DNA of 64,000 nucleotides from Bacillus sp. REN3 (GCF_017912555.1 NZ_JAERSD010000005.1:62001-126000); one strand, 5' to 3'; positions 1 through 9,269 are shown, counted from the first letter of the stretch. Notes: a model not told the origin generated them from the letters alone. Program-made: numbers and translations.

Positions 1-508
1 GATTCATCAAGCTGATCAGCAGAGGATTTTGCGAGCTTTCCGCAATAGCCAAATGGAACTGCAAATCGGCTCTTTCGCCGAGCTCTTCATCGCCGTTGGC
101 CTTTGCCATTTCCTCCAAGGCATCCTCCATCGATTTTAGCTGCAGGTCTGTCCGCTTTTCCGCCGCGCAATATACTGTCCCTGCCTCGAGTATTTTTCGG
201 ACCTCCAACAGGTGGGCGATGTTTTCAGTATTCATCAGAACAGCGGTGGACAACGGGAAATTGATTTGTTCACTTTCAAATTCCTTCACATACGTTCCTT
301 CGCCCTGCCTGATTTCAATCAGGCCCATCGCCCTAAGCGCTGTCAGTGCTTCCCTGATGGCAGAACGCCCAACCTGGAAGTTTTCGGCAAGCTGCTGGAC
401 TGAGTCAAGTTTATCACCGGGCTTCAGTTGTCCGCTGCGGATCATTTCATAAATGGTTTCGGCAACTTCTTCATATATTTTCTTAGGTTTGATTTTTTTA
501 TATTGCAA
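1..508 (-). CDS. GntR-family (FadR subfamily) transcriptional regulator, C-terminus cut off
   Basis: The reverse strand encodes about 169 residues before the window edge. The start is a TTG at 508-506, set by a GGAGG just upstream. The N-terminal ~70 residues form a GntR winged helix: YEEVAETIYEMI, then LKPGDKLDSVQQLAENF, then VGRSAIREALTALRAMGLIE. They lead into an all-helical FadR-type effector domain (LEVRKILEAGTVYCAAEKR, then FHLAIAESSQNPLL). This layout is that of the LutR/GlcC/LldR regulators of lactate and glycolate genes. The gene is divergent from glcD-glcF, so the inferred role is a repressor of that pair released by a hydroxy-acid. Family is certain from sequence; the effector is inferred. 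The missing C-terminus lies left of the window. Confidence 0.9.
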   Translation of the reverse strand, partial: MQYKKIKPKKIYEEVAETIYEMIRSGQLKPGDKLDSVQQLAENFQVGRSAIREALTALRAMGLIEIRQGEGTYVKEFESEQINFPLSTAVLMNTENIAHLLEVRKILEAGTVYCAAEKRTDLQLKSMEDALEEMAKANGDEELGERADLQFHLAIAESSQNPLLISLMN

Positions 509-640
509 ACTAAAGCCTCCAAAATTTGTTCTCTTCACTCTCATTATACAATTTTTCTCCATTTGGGGAATAACGAATACATGACTGTGAAAATTCTTGC
601 TGATATTTTTTCGGTTATCTAAAGAATTTCGTTAAAAGGA

Positions 641-670
641 TTGTAAATGCCATGGAAAGTCCTCTATAAT
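641..670 (+). promoter_or_regulatory. Sigma-A promoter of glcD-glcF
   Basis: A TTGTAA -35 at 641-646 and a perfect TATAAT -10 at 665-670 are separated by 18 bp. Transcription should begin near 677, giving a leader of about 140 nt before glcD. Confidence 0.7.
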
Positions 671-694
671 TCTTATTAAAGCTAAATTCATCAA

Positions 695-707
695 GTCATC
701 AGATGAC
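695..707. promoter_or_regulatory. Palindromic GntR-type operator candidate
   Basis: GTCATC and GATGAC form a perfect inverted repeat around a central A, about 18 bp downstream of the predicted start of transcription. Short palindromes of this size are usual for FadR-subfamily repressors, and the divergent gene at 1-508 encodes one. Binding is inferred. Confidence 0.55.
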
Positions 708-711
708 CTGT

Positions 712-725
712 TGAAAGCGATTACT
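712..725 (+). promoter_or_regulatory. cre site (CcpA binding) before glcD
   Basis: TGAAAGCGATTACT matches the cre consensus TGWAANCGNTNWCA at 13 of 14 positions and fits the looser WTGNAANCGNWNNCW form fully when the preceding T is included. It lies downstream of the predicted transcription start, a position where CcpA acts as a roadblock. It implies glucose repression of glcDF. Confidence 0.65.
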
Positions 726-819
726 TTTTGGGCTGCGCCTCGCATGCCCGAAATACAAAAAGGTGAGGGAACGGAAGGCGTAATGCCACACTCATCTCAA
801 AAATCATGGAGGGGAAAAA

Positions 820-2232
820 ATGATTTCCAATACGGTGAAAGAACAGATTGTCTCGATTGTAACGGCTGCCAATTATGACGATTCCAAGACAGGCAGGCTT
901 GTCTATTCATATGATGCGACGCCTAACTTTCAGTCTATGCCGGATGCGGTTGTCAGTCCAAGGAATAAAGAGGAAGTTTCACAGATTGTAAGGATCTGCA
1001 ATGAACATAATATTCCAATCGTTCCACGCGGTTCGGGCACGAATCTGTGTGCAGGGACATGCCCGACTGAAGGGGGGATTGTGCTTCTTTTTAAACATAT
1101 GAACAAAATCATAGAAATCGATGAAGAAAACCTGACGGTCACTGTCCAGCCTGGCGTTGTCACGCTTGATATGATCAACGCGGTTGAGGCGAAGGGGCTG
1201 TTTTATCCGCCAGATCCAAGTTCGATGAAAATCTCGACGATCGGCGGCAACCTGAACGAAAATTCAGGCGGGCTGCGTGGGTTGAAGTATGGAGTGACGA
1301 GAGATTACGTCATGGGACTAGAAGCGGTACTTCCTAATGGCGATATCATCCGTACCGGCGGAAAGCTCGCAAAAGATGTAGCCGGATACGATTTCACAAG
1401 GTTGTTTGTCGGCTCTGAAGGGACGCTTGCCGTGATCACTGAAGCAACTTTGAAGCTTATCCCCATGCCGGAATCGAAACAGACAATGCTTGCCCTGTAC
1501 CAGGACATTGAGTCCGCTGCGAAATCAGTTTCCCAGATCATTGCTGGGAAGATCATTCCAACCACGCTTGAATTCCTTGACCAGCCTACGCTGAAGGTAG
1601 TAGAGGATTTTGCCAGGATTGGATTGCCGACTGATGCCAAAGCCGTTCTATTGATTGAGCAGGACGGACCGGTGGAGGTTGTACAGAGGGATATGGCGAG
1701 GATAGCGGAGGTTTGCCGTGCAGAGAATGCTGTTTCCGTACAGGTTGCAAAGACGGAGGAAGAAGCGGATGCACTCAGGACAGCGAGGAGGAGCGCGCTT
1801 TCCGCGCTTGCGAGGCTGAAGCCGACCACAATCCTCGAGGACGCGACGGTGCCGCGCTCAGAGATATCCAGAATGGTGAATGCCATCAATGAAATCGCGG
1901 AGAAATATAATGTGAAAATCTGCACCTTCGGACACGCAGGGGATGGAAATCTTCACCCGACATGTCCGACAGATTCCCGTGACCATGATGAAATGGAACG
2001 GGTCGAAAAGGCTTTTGCCGAGATATTCATGAAATCGATTGAACTTGGCGGCACCATAACCGGTGAACATGGCGTCGGCGTCATGAAGGCCCCATACCTT
2101 GAACTGAAGCTCGGAAAAGAAGGGATTGCTGCGATGAAAGCCGTCAAACAAGCACTAGATCCCAACAATATCATGAATCCTGGAAAGATATTCGCGAAAG
2201 ACAGCAGGAAACGAGTGGTGGTAACAAAATGA
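820..2232 (+). CDS. glcD: Glycolate oxidase / D-lactate dehydrogenase FAD subunit
   Basis: This 470-residue FAD-linked oxidase oxidises a 2-hydroxy-acid (glycolate or D-lactate) to the 2-oxo-acid and passes electrons to the iron-sulfur subunit GlcF encoded next. The FAD-binding fold carries PRGSGTNLCAGTCP (residues 69-82), PPDPSSMKISTIGGN and GGLRGLKYGVTRDYVMGLEA. The C-terminal substrate domain holds FGHAGDGNLHPT and ITGEHGVGVMK, which supply His and Glu ligands in this family. The start follows GGAGGGG. The stop overlaps the glcF start as ATGA, so translation is coupled. It corresponds to B. subtilis ysfC. No glcE-like subunit follows, as in other Bacilli. The substrate cannot be fixed from sequence. 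Confidence 0.93.
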   Translation: MISNTVKEQIVSIVTAANYDDSKTGRLVYSYDATPNFQSMPDAVVSPRNKEEVSQIVRICNEHNIPIVPRGSGTNLCAGTCPTEGGIVLLFKHMNKIIEIDEENLTVTVQPGVVTLDMINAVEAKGLFYPPDPSSMKISTIGGNLNENSGGLRGLKYGVTRDYVMGLEAVLPNGDIIRTGGKLAKDVAGYDFTRLFVGSEGTLAVITEATLKLIPMPESKQTMLALYQDIESAAKSVSQIIAGKIIPTTLEFLDQPTLKVVEDFARIGLPTDAKAVLLIEQDGPVEVVQRDMARIAEVCRAENAVSVQVAKTEEEADALRTARRSALSALARLKPTTILEDATVPRSEISRMVNAINEIAEKYNVKICTFGHAGDGNLHPTCPTDSRDHDEMERVEKAFAEIFMKSIELGGTITGEHGVGVMKAPYLELKLGKEGIAAMKAVKQALDPNNIMNPGKIFAKDSRKRVVVTK

Positions 2233-3557
2233 CAACAATACAAGAACAGCAGAGAATCCAGGCGAAGTTCCAGGAAAAGATGGACCAGGATGAACTCTTG
2301 AACTGTATGCGCTGCGGTTTTTGCCTGCCGACGTGTCCTACTTATATCGAGTCAGGTTATCAGGAGACGCATTCGCCGCGCGGGAGGATCGCGTTGATGA
2401 AGGCAGTCGCCGACGGGCTGATCGAGCCTGATGAGGATTTCGAAAGGTCCCTTGATCTCTGCCTCGGCTGCCGTGCTTGCGAGCCAGTCTGTCCTTCCGG
2501 TGTGAATTACGGCCATCTACTTGAAGAAGCGCGCGATATCGTTAACCAGAACAAGAAATTTTCGCTGCCTGTAAAAGCGGTGCGCAGAGTTGTTTTCAAA
2601 GGCTTGTTCCCAAATCAGGGCCGGATGCGCGGCCTGACTGGCCTGATTGGTTTTTACCAGCGTTCCGGGCTGCAAAAGGTGGCGCGGGGTACTGGCTTAA
2701 TGAAGCTATTCCCGGAATCGCTCGCCACAATGGAAAGAGTGCTGCCGCAGGTGCCGACGATGAAGGAAATGAAAAATCGTCCGCAGCACCTTGAAGCAAT
2801 CGGGAAGAAGACACACAAAGTGGCCTTTTTCAGCGGCTGCCTGATGGACACGATGTTCATGGATACTAACAATGCGACCATGAAGCTCCTGCAGCTGGCA
2901 GGATGCGAAATCGCCATTCCTCAGGACCAGGCATGCTGCGGGGCGCTGCATGGCCACAGCGGAGAAAAGGAAGACGCCAAGGAGCTCGCCAGGAGGAACA
3001 TCAAGGCATTCGAAGACACAGGTGTTGATTTTATCATCACGAATGCTGGCGGATGCGGTGCGTTTTTGGTCGACTACGACCACCTGCTGAAAGATGATCC
3101 TGAATGGAAGAATCGCGCGAAAGCTTTTGCCGATAAAATCAAGGATATCTCGCAAATACTTGTTGAGGTTGGTTTCCATGAAAAAGTAAAGCTTGAACTT
3201 CCGCCCCAGGTCATTACTTATCAGGATTCATGCCACCTGCGCAATGTCATGAAGACAGCGTCCGCGCCAAGGGTGCTGCTACAGTCGATCCAAGGCATTG
3301 AGTACCGCGAGATGCAGAACGCGGACCGCTGCTGCGGTTCCGCAGGGATCTACAACATTATCGAAAGCGAAATGTCGATGCAGCTCCTCGACTCGAAAAT
3401 GGTCCAGGCAAAAGCGACCAATGCGACTACAATCGTTACTGCGAATCCTGGCTGCCTGCTACAGATGAAGCTCGGCATCGAACGCGAAGGCCTGTCAGAC
3501 ACGATGAAAGGCGTTCATATTGTCGATTTATTGCTCGAGGCTGCGGAAACGAAATAG
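2229..3557 (+). CDS. glcF: Glycolate oxidase iron-sulfur subunit
   Basis: This 442-residue protein relays electrons from the GlcD flavin toward the respiratory chain. Two classical 4Fe-4S motifs are visible: CMRCGFCLPTCP with Cys at residues 26, 29, 32 and 36, and CLGCRACEPVCP with Cys at 78, 81, 84 and 88. Two cysteine-rich CCG domains follow (SGCLMDTMF with ACCGALHGHSG, and DSCHLRN with RCCGSAGIYN), the arrangement seen in heterodisulfide reductase-like and LutA-like proteins. The start overlaps the glcD stop by 4 bp, so the two form one operon. It corresponds to B. subtilis ysfD. Confidence 0.93.
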   Translation: MTTIQEQQRIQAKFQEKMDQDELLNCMRCGFCLPTCPTYIESGYQETHSPRGRIALMKAVADGLIEPDEDFERSLDLCLGCRACEPVCPSGVNYGHLLEEARDIVNQNKKFSLPVKAVRRVVFKGLFPNQGRMRGLTGLIGFYQRSGLQKVARGTGLMKLFPESLATMERVLPQVPTMKEMKNRPQHLEAIGKKTHKVAFFSGCLMDTMFMDTNNATMKLLQLAGCEIAIPQDQACCGALHGHSGEKEDAKELARRNIKAFEDTGVDFIITNAGGCGAFLVDYDHLLKDDPEWKNRAKAFADKIKDISQILVEVGFHEKVKLELPPQVITYQDSCHLRNVMKTASAPRVLLQSIQGIEYREMQNADRCCGSAGIYNIIESEMSMQLLDSKMVQAKATNATTIVTANPGCLLQMKLGIEREGLSDTMKGVHIVDLLLEAAETK

Positions 3558-3570
3558 AGCATTGTCAAAA

Positions 3571-3600
3571 GGAAGAGGCTTAGTGCTTCTTCCTATTTTA
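3571..3600 (+). terminator. Probable terminator after glcF
   Basis: GGAAGAGGC at 3571-3579 pairs with GCTTCTTCC at 3585-3593, with one G-U pair, and a TATTTTA tail follows. The tail is short. Confidence 0.6.
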
Positions 3601-3980
3601 ATGTTGTTTTTTCCTGGAGGTTTATCCGAATAAATGCTGGACTTCCAGTCCAATTAAACCTTTGCATAATCCTGTAAGAACAACGATTTAACAGTAAGAC
3701 TTGATACCCACAGTAATCGCTTGACATCGAATCCATCCTGTTTCTTGTCGTTCCAGTAGGCAAAAAGCGTAAGAGTCGTGCAGGTTGGAAATTGCAAGCG
3801 GTTTTTTACCAAGTTGTATAGGTATACAAAAGGCGGTGCTCAATGCCCAAACCCACTGGGTATATTCCCAAGAACATACAAAAAAGGCGTTGCTCAAACT
3901 TAAAATTATCTTTTTTCCTGCAATACACCCTCACTGTTGTGCCAAAAATGCATATACTAGCTTCTAAAAACCTTGGCCGC
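3601..3980. other. Gene-free stretch with an imperfect direct repeat
   Basis: No convincing gene is seen. The only structure is an imperfect direct repeat: ATACAAAAGGCGGTGCTCAA at 3824-3843 recurs as a close variant at 3876-3896. AT-rich spacer sequence fills the rest up to the leuS promoter. Confidence 0.5.
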
Positions 3981-4009
3981 TTGCATCGGGCAGGAATTTT
4001 TATTACAAT
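3981..4009 (+). promoter_or_regulatory. Sigma-A promoter of the leuS T-box transcript
   Basis: TTGCAT at 3981-3986 and TACAAT at 4004-4009 are spaced by 17 bp, directly ahead of the T-box leader. Start of transcription is expected near 4016. Confidence 0.75.
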
Positions 4010-4015
4010 ATCCCT

Positions 4016-4274
4016 ATATCTAATATTTCGAAAGACTTTGACAAGGAGTAGTAATGGTGCAAAGCCTGTTGAAAGAGAGCTGGCGGACGGTGCAAGCCAG
4101 ACAGGTCCATCATGAACTCGCCTTTGAGTCGCAAGCATGAACAATAGCAGCCAGTAATGCTTGCCGTTTTCCGCGTTAAGGACCAATGAAGCGAGTGTTG
4201 CACACTAATCTGGGTGGTACCGCGGGAGATCATACATATCCTCTCGTCCCTTTTATCAGGGGCGGGAGTTTTTT
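4016..4274 (+). ncRNA. Leucine T-box riboswitch
   Basis: The leader shows the usual T-box order: a Stem I region beginning GGAGTAGTAA, the GAGAG and GGTGCAAGCC elements of its upper part, a candidate specifier CTC at 4117-4119 after GAA, the conserved box GGTGGTACCGCG at 4213-4224, and a terminator. CTCTCGTCCC at 4241-4250 pairs with GGGGCGGGAG at 4259-4268, followed by TTTTTT. A CTC specifier reads leucine, matching leuS downstream. Uncharged tRNA-Leu should stabilise the antiterminator and let transcription reach leuS. Confidence 0.92.
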
Positions 4275-4574
4275 GTTTTTCCAAAGCTTTGTTAAAGACA
4301 ATGTTGATTTTTAAATACCTGATAATTGGAGCGGAAGGTACGAAAGACTCCTCGAAAATGCTAACGCATTTCCTTCGTACGTGGGCAAACTCGAGGAAGC
4401 CCATTCTGTCCAGCGGGAGAAGGGGAGGCTATGGAGGCGCTTAGCCCAGTGTGGGCTCCCTGGCAAGCCCGAGAAAAACGAAGTACCAGAAACGGGTTTC
4501 AACAGCCTAATTTAACATTGCTTTCTCCAAAACATCCCGCTAAAAATAAAACTAAAGATCGGGAGGTCAAAACA
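4275..4574 (+). other. Long structured spacer between the Leu T-box and leuS
   Basis: About 300 nt of transcribed leader remain after the T-box terminator, which is unusually long. It contains a hairpin AAATGC-TAAC-GCATTT (4356-4371) inside an outer inverted repeat GTACGAA (4338-4344) / TTCGTAC (4374-4380). A further TCCTCGA / TCGAGGA pair spans it, and GCCCA / TGGGC follows near 4445-4457. The reading frame is open from 4431 into leuS, but lacks family-like sequence before residue 49. No independent gene is seen. Confidence 0.5.
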
Positions 4575-6989
4575 ATGAGCTTTAACCATCAGGAAATTGA
4601 AAAGAAATGGCAATTGTACTGGGAAGAAAACAAAACGTTCAAAACGACTGACGATAAGGGGAAACAAAAGTTTTACGCCCTTGACATGTTCCCTTATCCT
4701 TCTGGGGCAGGACTGCACGTCGGCCACCCGGAAGGTTATACGGCGACAGACATTTTGTCGCGCATGAAGCGGATGCAAGGATTCAATGTCCTTCACCCGA
4801 TGGGCTGGGACGCATTCGGTCTGCCTGCTGAGCAATACGCGCTTGACACAGGGAATGACCCGGCAAAGTTCACGGAGCAGAACATCAATACATTCAGACG
4901 CCAGATCAAGGGATTAGGTTTTTCATACGATTGGGATCGTGAAATCAACACGACTGACCCTCATTATTATAAGTGGACGCAATGGATTTTCCTGAAGCTT
5001 TATGAAAAGGGACTTGCGTACATTGATGAAGTCGCAGTGAACTGGTGCCCTGCACTTGGCACCGTGCTGGCAAATGAAGAGGTCATCGATGGAAAGAGCG
5101 AGCGAGGCGGGCATCCAGTTGAACGCCGCCCGATGAGGCAATGGATGCTGAAAATCACAGCTTATGCGGACCGCCTGCTTGAGGACCTTGACTTGCTTGA
5201 CTGGCCTGAAAGCCTGAAGGATATGCAGCGCAACTGGATTGGCCGCTCTGAAGGTGCTGAAGTCACCTTCCAGATTGACGGACACGATGAAACTTTCACA
5301 GTGTTCACTACCCGTCCGGATACATTGTTTGGCTCGACATATGCAGTCCTGGCGCCAGAGCATCAGCTTGTCGATAAAATCACGGCAGCTGAGCAGCGCA
5401 GTGCCGTTGAAAAATACATCGATGAAATCAAGAGCAAGAGCGACCTTGAGCGGACCGACCTTGCAAAGGACAAAACAGGCGTCTTCACGGGAGCATATGC
5501 GATCAATCCGGCTAACGGCGAGAAAATGCCGATCTGGATTGCCGACTATGTACTTGTTTCGTATGGAACAGGAGCGATCATGGCAGTTCCGGCTCACGAT
5601 GAGCGCGATTACGAATTCGCAAAGAAATTCAATCTTGAGATCAGGGAAGTCGTTGCCGGCGGGAATGTTGCTGAAGAGGCTTACATTGGTGACGGGGAGC
5701 ATGTGAATTCCGATTTCCTTAACGGCTTGAATAAGGCAGAGGGTATCAGCAAGATGATTGCCTGGCTTGAAGAAAAAGGCATTGGCACGAAGAAGGTGAC
5801 ATACCGCCTGAGAGACTGGCTGTTCAGCCGCCAGCGGTACTGGGGCGAGCCAATTCCGATTATTCACTGGGAGGATGGCACAATGACGGCGGTTCCTGAC
5901 GACCAGCTTCCGCTAATGTTGCCGAAAACGACTGAAATCAAACCATCCGGCACTGGCGAGTCCCCACTTGCCAATATCGATGAGTGGGTGAATGTTGTCG
6001 ATCCAGAAACTGGAAGGAAGGGACGCCGGGAAACGAATACGATGCCGCAGTGGGCAGGAAGCTGCTGGTACTACATTCGCTATATTGATCCAGAGAACGA
6101 TCAAGCCCTTGCTGATCCTGAAAAGGTAAAGGAATGGCTTCCAGTCGACATTTACATCGGTGGAGCCGAGCACGCGGTATTGCACTTGCTTTATGCGCGC
6201 TTCTGGCACAAAGTTCTTTACGACATCGGTGTCGTCCACACGAAAGAGCCTTTCCAGAAGCTATTCAACCAGGGCATGATCCTTGGTGAAAATAATGAAA
6301 AGATGAGTAAATCGAAAGGGAATGTCGTCAACCCGGATGATATCATGGAAAGCCACGGAGCGGATACGCTTCGCCTTTACGAAATGTTCATGGGGCCGCT
6401 TGAAGCTTCGATTGCCTGGTCCACAAACGGTCTTGATGGCTCACGCCGATTCCTTGACCGGATTTGGCGTTTGTTCATCGATGAAAACGGCGCCCTGAAT
6501 CCGAAAATAAAGGATGCAGACGTCCAGAACCTAGAAAAAGTCTATCATCAGACAGTGAAAAAAGTAACAGAGGACTATGAAGGATTGAGGTTCAATACAG
6601 CCATTTCCCAATTGATGGTGTTCATCAATGAATCCTACAAGGCAACTGAACTCCCGAAGGTGTATATGGAGGGCTTCGTTAAAATGCTTGCACCTGTTTG
6701 TCCGCATATCGCAGAAGAGCTTTGGCAAAAGCTTGGCCACAATGAATCAATCGCCTATGCGGCATGGCCTGCATATGATGAAGCGAAGCTTGTCGACGAT
6801 GAAGTAGAAATCGTTGTCCAGGTGAACGGGAAAATCAAAGCGAAAATGATGGTTCCTGCAGATGCCAGCAGGGAAGCGATGGAGCAAATTGCGATGGATG
6901 ATGATGCCGTAAAGGAACAGATCGATGGCAAAACTGTCCGTAAAGTCATCGCTGTACCAGGAAAACTAGTCAACATCGTTGCGAACTAG
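4575..6989 (+). CDS. leuS: Leucyl-tRNA synthetase
   Basis: This 804-residue class I synthetase charges tRNA-Leu. The HIGH motif appears as HVGH at residues 48-51, after DMFPYPSG, and KMSKS lies at 576-580. A CP1 editing domain sits between them ([20 protein letters not shown], then [15 protein letters not shown]). The Bacillus-type C-terminal domain closes the protein ([19 protein letters not shown]). The start at 4575 is chosen because GGGAGG lies 8 nt upstream and [12 protein letters not shown] is the family N-terminus; the frame stays open back to 4431. Expression is controlled by the Leu T-box. A strong terminator follows. Confidence 0.97.
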   Translation: MSFNHQEIEKKWQLYWEENKTFKTTDDKGKQKFYALDMFPYPSGAGLHVGHPEGYTATDILSRMKRMQGFNVLHPMGWDAFGLPAEQYALDTGNDPAKFTEQNINTFRRQIKGLGFSYDWDREINTTDPHYYKWTQWIFLKLYEKGLAYIDEVAVNWCPALGTVLANEEVIDGKSERGGHPVERRPMRQWMLKITAYADRLLEDLDLLDWPESLKDMQRNWIGRSEGAEVTFQIDGHDETFTVFTTRPDTLFGSTYAVLAPEHQLVDKITAAEQRSAVEKYIDEIKSKSDLERTDLAKDKTGVFTGAYAINPANGEKMPIWIADYVLVSYGTGAIMAVPAHDERDYEFAKKFNLEIREVVAGGNVAEEAYIGDGEHVNSDFLNGLNKAEGISKMIAWLEEKGIGTKKVTYRLRDWLFSRQRYWGEPIPIIHWEDGTMTAVPDDQLPLMLPKTTEIKPSGTGESPLANIDEWVNVVDPETGRKGRRETNTMPQWAGSCWYYIRYIDPENDQALADPEKVKEWLPVDIYIGGAEHAVLHLLYARFWHKVLYDIGVVHTKEPFQKLFNQGMILGENNEKMSKSKGNVVNPDDIMESHGADTLRLYEMFMGPLEASIAWSTNGLDGSRRFLDRIWRLFIDENGALNPKIKDADVQNLEKVYHQTVKKVTEDYEGLRFNTAISQLMVFINESYKATELPKVYMEGFVKMLAPVCPHIAEELWQKLGHNESIAYAAWPAYDEAKLVDDEVEIVVQVNGKIKAKMMVPADASREAMEQIAMDDDAVKEQIDGKTVRKVIAVPGKLVNIVAN

Positions 6990-7030
6990 GAAGGAAATCA
7001 ATTGAAGAGAAATTGAATGATTCAGGGATG

Positions 7031-7083
7031 AAGCTGGCCATAAAGGTTATCTGGATAGATACCATAAAAGGCCGGCTTTTTTC
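7031..7083 (+). terminator. leuS terminator
   Basis: AAGCTGGCC at 7031-7039 pairs with GGCCGGCTT at 7070-7078, with an inner hairpin between them, and runs into TTTTTTC. Confidence 0.88.
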
Positions 7084-7168
7084 TTGGGGAATATGTAGGA
7101 ACATCCCCTATATTTTTTTATAGAGTACAGTATAAACCTTTATGAAGATACCCCGTGGTGTTTATTTT

Positions 7169-7197
7169 TTGCGAATGGGAATGAGTTTTCCTATAAT
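7169..7197 (+). promoter_or_regulatory. Sigma-A promoter of ytwF
   Basis: TTGCGA at 7169-7174 and a perfect TATAAT at 7192-7197 are 17 bp apart, about 75 bp before the ytwF start. Confidence 0.7.
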
Positions 7198-7272
7198 AAA
7201 TAGGGGAAAATGAAGGATGGTACGATTCCTGGTCAGACAGGGTGATTTGAAAATTAATTGGAGGTAATGATT

Positions 7273-7584
7273 ATGAGAAATATTGAAACAATCACAACAG
7301 ATGAAGTTCAGAAGAGAATCGAAGCGGGGGAAAAGCTTGAGCTTGTCGATGTCCGCGAGCATGATGAAGTGGAAGCCGGGATGATTCCAGGAGCAAAGCA
7401 CATCCCGATGGGGGAAATCCCCGAGAGGCTCAATGAATTCGATAAGGAGAAGGAATATATTTTTGTTTGTCGTTCAAGCGCGCGCAGCGGCAACGTGTGC
7501 TACTACCTAAGCGACCAGGGTTTCAAAGTGAAGAACATGGTTGGCGGGATGCTGGATTGGAAAGGCGAAACGACCAGGCCGTAA
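7273..7584 (+). CDS. ytwF: Rhodanese-domain sulfurtransferase
   Basis: This single-domain rhodanese of 103 residues probably carries sulfane sulfur in the cytoplasm. The N-terminal half has LELVDVREHDEVEAGMIPGA and the active-site loop is CRSSARSGN, with the catalytic Cys at the start of the loop; the C-terminus ends GGMLDWKGE, as is usual. The ATG at 7273 is chosen over 7267 because GGAGG at 7260-7264 then sits 8 nt away. The gene follows leuS as in B. subtilis. The physiological acceptor is unknown. Confidence 0.9.
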   Translation: MRNIETITTDEVQKRIEAGEKLELVDVREHDEVEAGMIPGAKHIPMGEIPERLNEFDKEKEYIFVCRSSARSGNVCYYLSDQGFKVKNMVGGMLDWKGETTRP

Positions 7585-7640
7585 TTATAGAGTGCTGAAA
7601 AAATGGCAATACTGGATCTAAAAAGAGAGGGAGAAACATT

Positions 7641-7826
7641 TTGATCCAGGTGAGAGTTTTTGACCATGAACATGAGAAGGATCTCGAAGAAGATATGAAC
7701 AGTTTCCTGGAAAGACTTGATGAGAAAAAACTGCTTGACATCAAATACAATGTCGCAGTCATTCATGAAGAATTGGAAGAAGAACAGATTTATTGTTTTT
7801 CCGCCATGATTGTCTACAGAGCCTGA
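7641..7826 (+). CDS. cse60: Sporulation protein Cse60-like small protein
   Basis: A 61-residue acidic protein starts at a TTG behind GAGAGGGAGA. The sequence begins MIQVRVFDHEHEKDLEEDMN and ends in a strand-like AVIHEE..YCFSAMIVYRA. Length, N-terminus and position beside ytfP match Cse60 (YteV), a small mother-cell sporulation protein of unknown function in B. subtilis. No clear sigma-E promoter was recognised. The stop codon lies inside the terminator stem. Confidence 0.68.
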   Translation: MIQVRVFDHEHEKDLEEDMNSFLERLDEKKLLDIKYNVAVIHEELEEEQIYCFSAMIVYRA

Positions 7827-7847
7827 ATTTCCAAGGCTCTGTTTTTC
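7816..7847 (+). terminator. cse60 terminator
   Basis: ACAGAGCCT at 7816-7824 and AGGCTCTGT at 7834-7842 form a perfect stem followed by TTTTT. The stem begins within the cse60 coding sequence. Confidence 0.9.
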
Positions 7848-7920
7848 TTCGGACAATAAAATGGAAAGGTACAGGGGGTCCGCTGTTCAGAAGCTTTCCC
7901 AGGAGGAGGAAAGCACGATA

Positions 7921-7960
7921 TCGAAGAAAAAGAAATTCCGCGTGGCGAATGCACGCGGAA
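7921..7960 (-). terminator. ytfP terminator
   Basis: On the reverse strand TTCCGCGTG and CACGCGGAA (7952-7960 and 7936-7944) form a perfect stem followed by TTTCTTTTTC, just after the ytfP stop. Confidence 0.85.
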
Positions 7961-7970
7961 GGACCGGGGG

Positions 7971-9236
7971 CTATTCCATTGCATAGCCGGCTGCGTTCAC
8001 TCCGGCAAGCCGGCCGGTAACGAGTGCGGATGTGATATTGTAGCCGCCTGTATAGCCATGGACATCAAGGATTTCTCCACAAAAATATAAGCCTGCCGTC
8101 TTTTTCGATGCCATTGTCTGCGGCTCGACTTCTTTTACCGAAACACCTCCGCCGGTGACAAATGCTTTATCAAGCGGCAAAGTCCCATTCACCTTGAAAT
8201 GGAATTGTTTGACCGATTTCACGAACCCGCGGATTTTTTCATGGCCGGCCTGGCCGCCCTGCACGGCAGGATCGATGCCGCTTCTTTCAAGCAGGAATAG
8301 CAGGTATCGTTCAGGAAGAAGGCCTTTCAGCAGGTTCTTGACCGCTTTTTTCGGCTCTGACTTGATCAGTTCCATGATTTCCTGGAACAGCGTTTCTTCT
8401 TTCTTCCCGGGAAGCGCGTCCAGTGACATGACCACTTCGTCGAGATTCCACTTTTGCATCGATTTGACAACAAACTGGCTGCAGCGGAGGACAGCCGGCC
8501 CGCTGATGCCAAAATGGGTAAAAATCATATCCATTTCATGCATGATCAGCGGTTTCCCTTTTGGATTCAGGACACTGAGAGCAACTCCTCTCAGTGAGAG
8601 GCCTTGAAGCGTCTTTTCTTTTATAAAAGCTTCGTTTGAAGTAACAGGGACTTCAGTCGGGAACAGGCTGGTTATCGTATGGCCAGCTTTTTCAGCCCAA
8701 GCGTAGCCATCGCCTGTTGAGCCGGTATGGGGAACGGATTTTCCGCCAACCGCAATGACGATGCTGCGGGCATAGATCTTCTCCCCGTTCTTCAGCTCTA
8801 CCGCTTCCGCCTTCCCATCTTTGTAATGGACATCGGCAGCCGGACTGTTTGTCTTGATTTCCACTTTCAGTTCTTCCAGCTTTGAAAGCAAGGCATCTAC
8901 TACGGACTGTGCCTTGTCCGTCACCGGGAACATCCGGCCATGGTCTTCTTCTTTGAGCTTGATGCCAAGTCCTTCGAAAAAAGAAATGATATCTTCATTG
9001 CTGAAAATGGACAAAGCGCTGTAGAGGAACCGTCCATTCCCTGGTATATGCTTAATGATTTCATCTACGGGAAGGCGGTTGGTCACATTGCAGCGGCCGC
9101 CCCCAGAGATGGCGAGTTTCCGCCCAAGCTTGTCCCCTTTATCGATGAGGAGGACCCTGGCGCCTTGTTCCCCTGCCGCAATTGCCGCCATCAATCCTGA
9201 CGGTCCGCCACCTAGTACTATTACATCATATTTCAT
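7971..9236 (-). CDS. ytfP: HI0933-family flavoprotein oxidoreductase
   Basis: A 421-residue NAD(P)/FAD-dependent protein of the YhiN/HI0933 (BaiN-like) family. The N-terminus is a dinucleotide-binding strand-turn-helix, [20 protein letters not shown], followed by [21 protein letters not shown], the family signature. The second FAD region near the C-terminus reads [27 protein letters not shown] and [19 protein letters not shown]. Its substrate is not known. The ATG at 9236 is chosen because GGTGG precedes it; an upstream TTG in frame (9269) lacks a spaced site. It faces cse60, with back-to-back terminators between. Confidence 0.9.
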   Translation of the reverse strand: MKYDVIVLGGGPSGLMAAIAAGEQGARVLLIDKGDKLGRKLAISGGGRCNVTNRLPVDEIIKHIPGNGRFLYSALSIFSNEDIISFFEGLGIKLKEEDHGRMFPVTDKAQSVVDALLSKLEELKVEIKTNSPAADVHYKDGKAEAVELKNGEKIYARSIVIAVGGKSVPHTGSTGDGYAWAEKAGHTITSLFPTEVPVTSNEAFIKEKTLQGLSLRGVALSVLNPKGKPLIMHEMDMIFTHFGISGPAVLRCSQFVVKSMQKWNLDEVVMSLDALPGKKEETLFQEIMELIKSEPKKAVKNLLKGLLPERYLLFLLERSGIDPAVQGGQAGHEKIRGFVKSVKQFHFKVNGTLPLDKAFVTGGGVSVKEVEPQTMASKKTAGLYFCGEILDVHGYTGGYNITSALVTGRLAGVNAAGYAME

Positions 9237-9269
9237 TCTCCCACCAACTTTTCCATGCAATTCCCCCAA

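Noticed and set aside
4431-4574. Upstream extension of leuS by 48 codons
   Set aside because: The frame is open, but the leucyl-tRNA synthetase N-terminus begins at [12 protein letters not shown] with GGGAGG before it; the extension is leader sequence.
7585-7640. Possible sigma-E promoter for cse60
   Set aside because: GTAATTATA and GCAATACT are only loosely like the sigma-E boxes and the spacing could not be made convincing.
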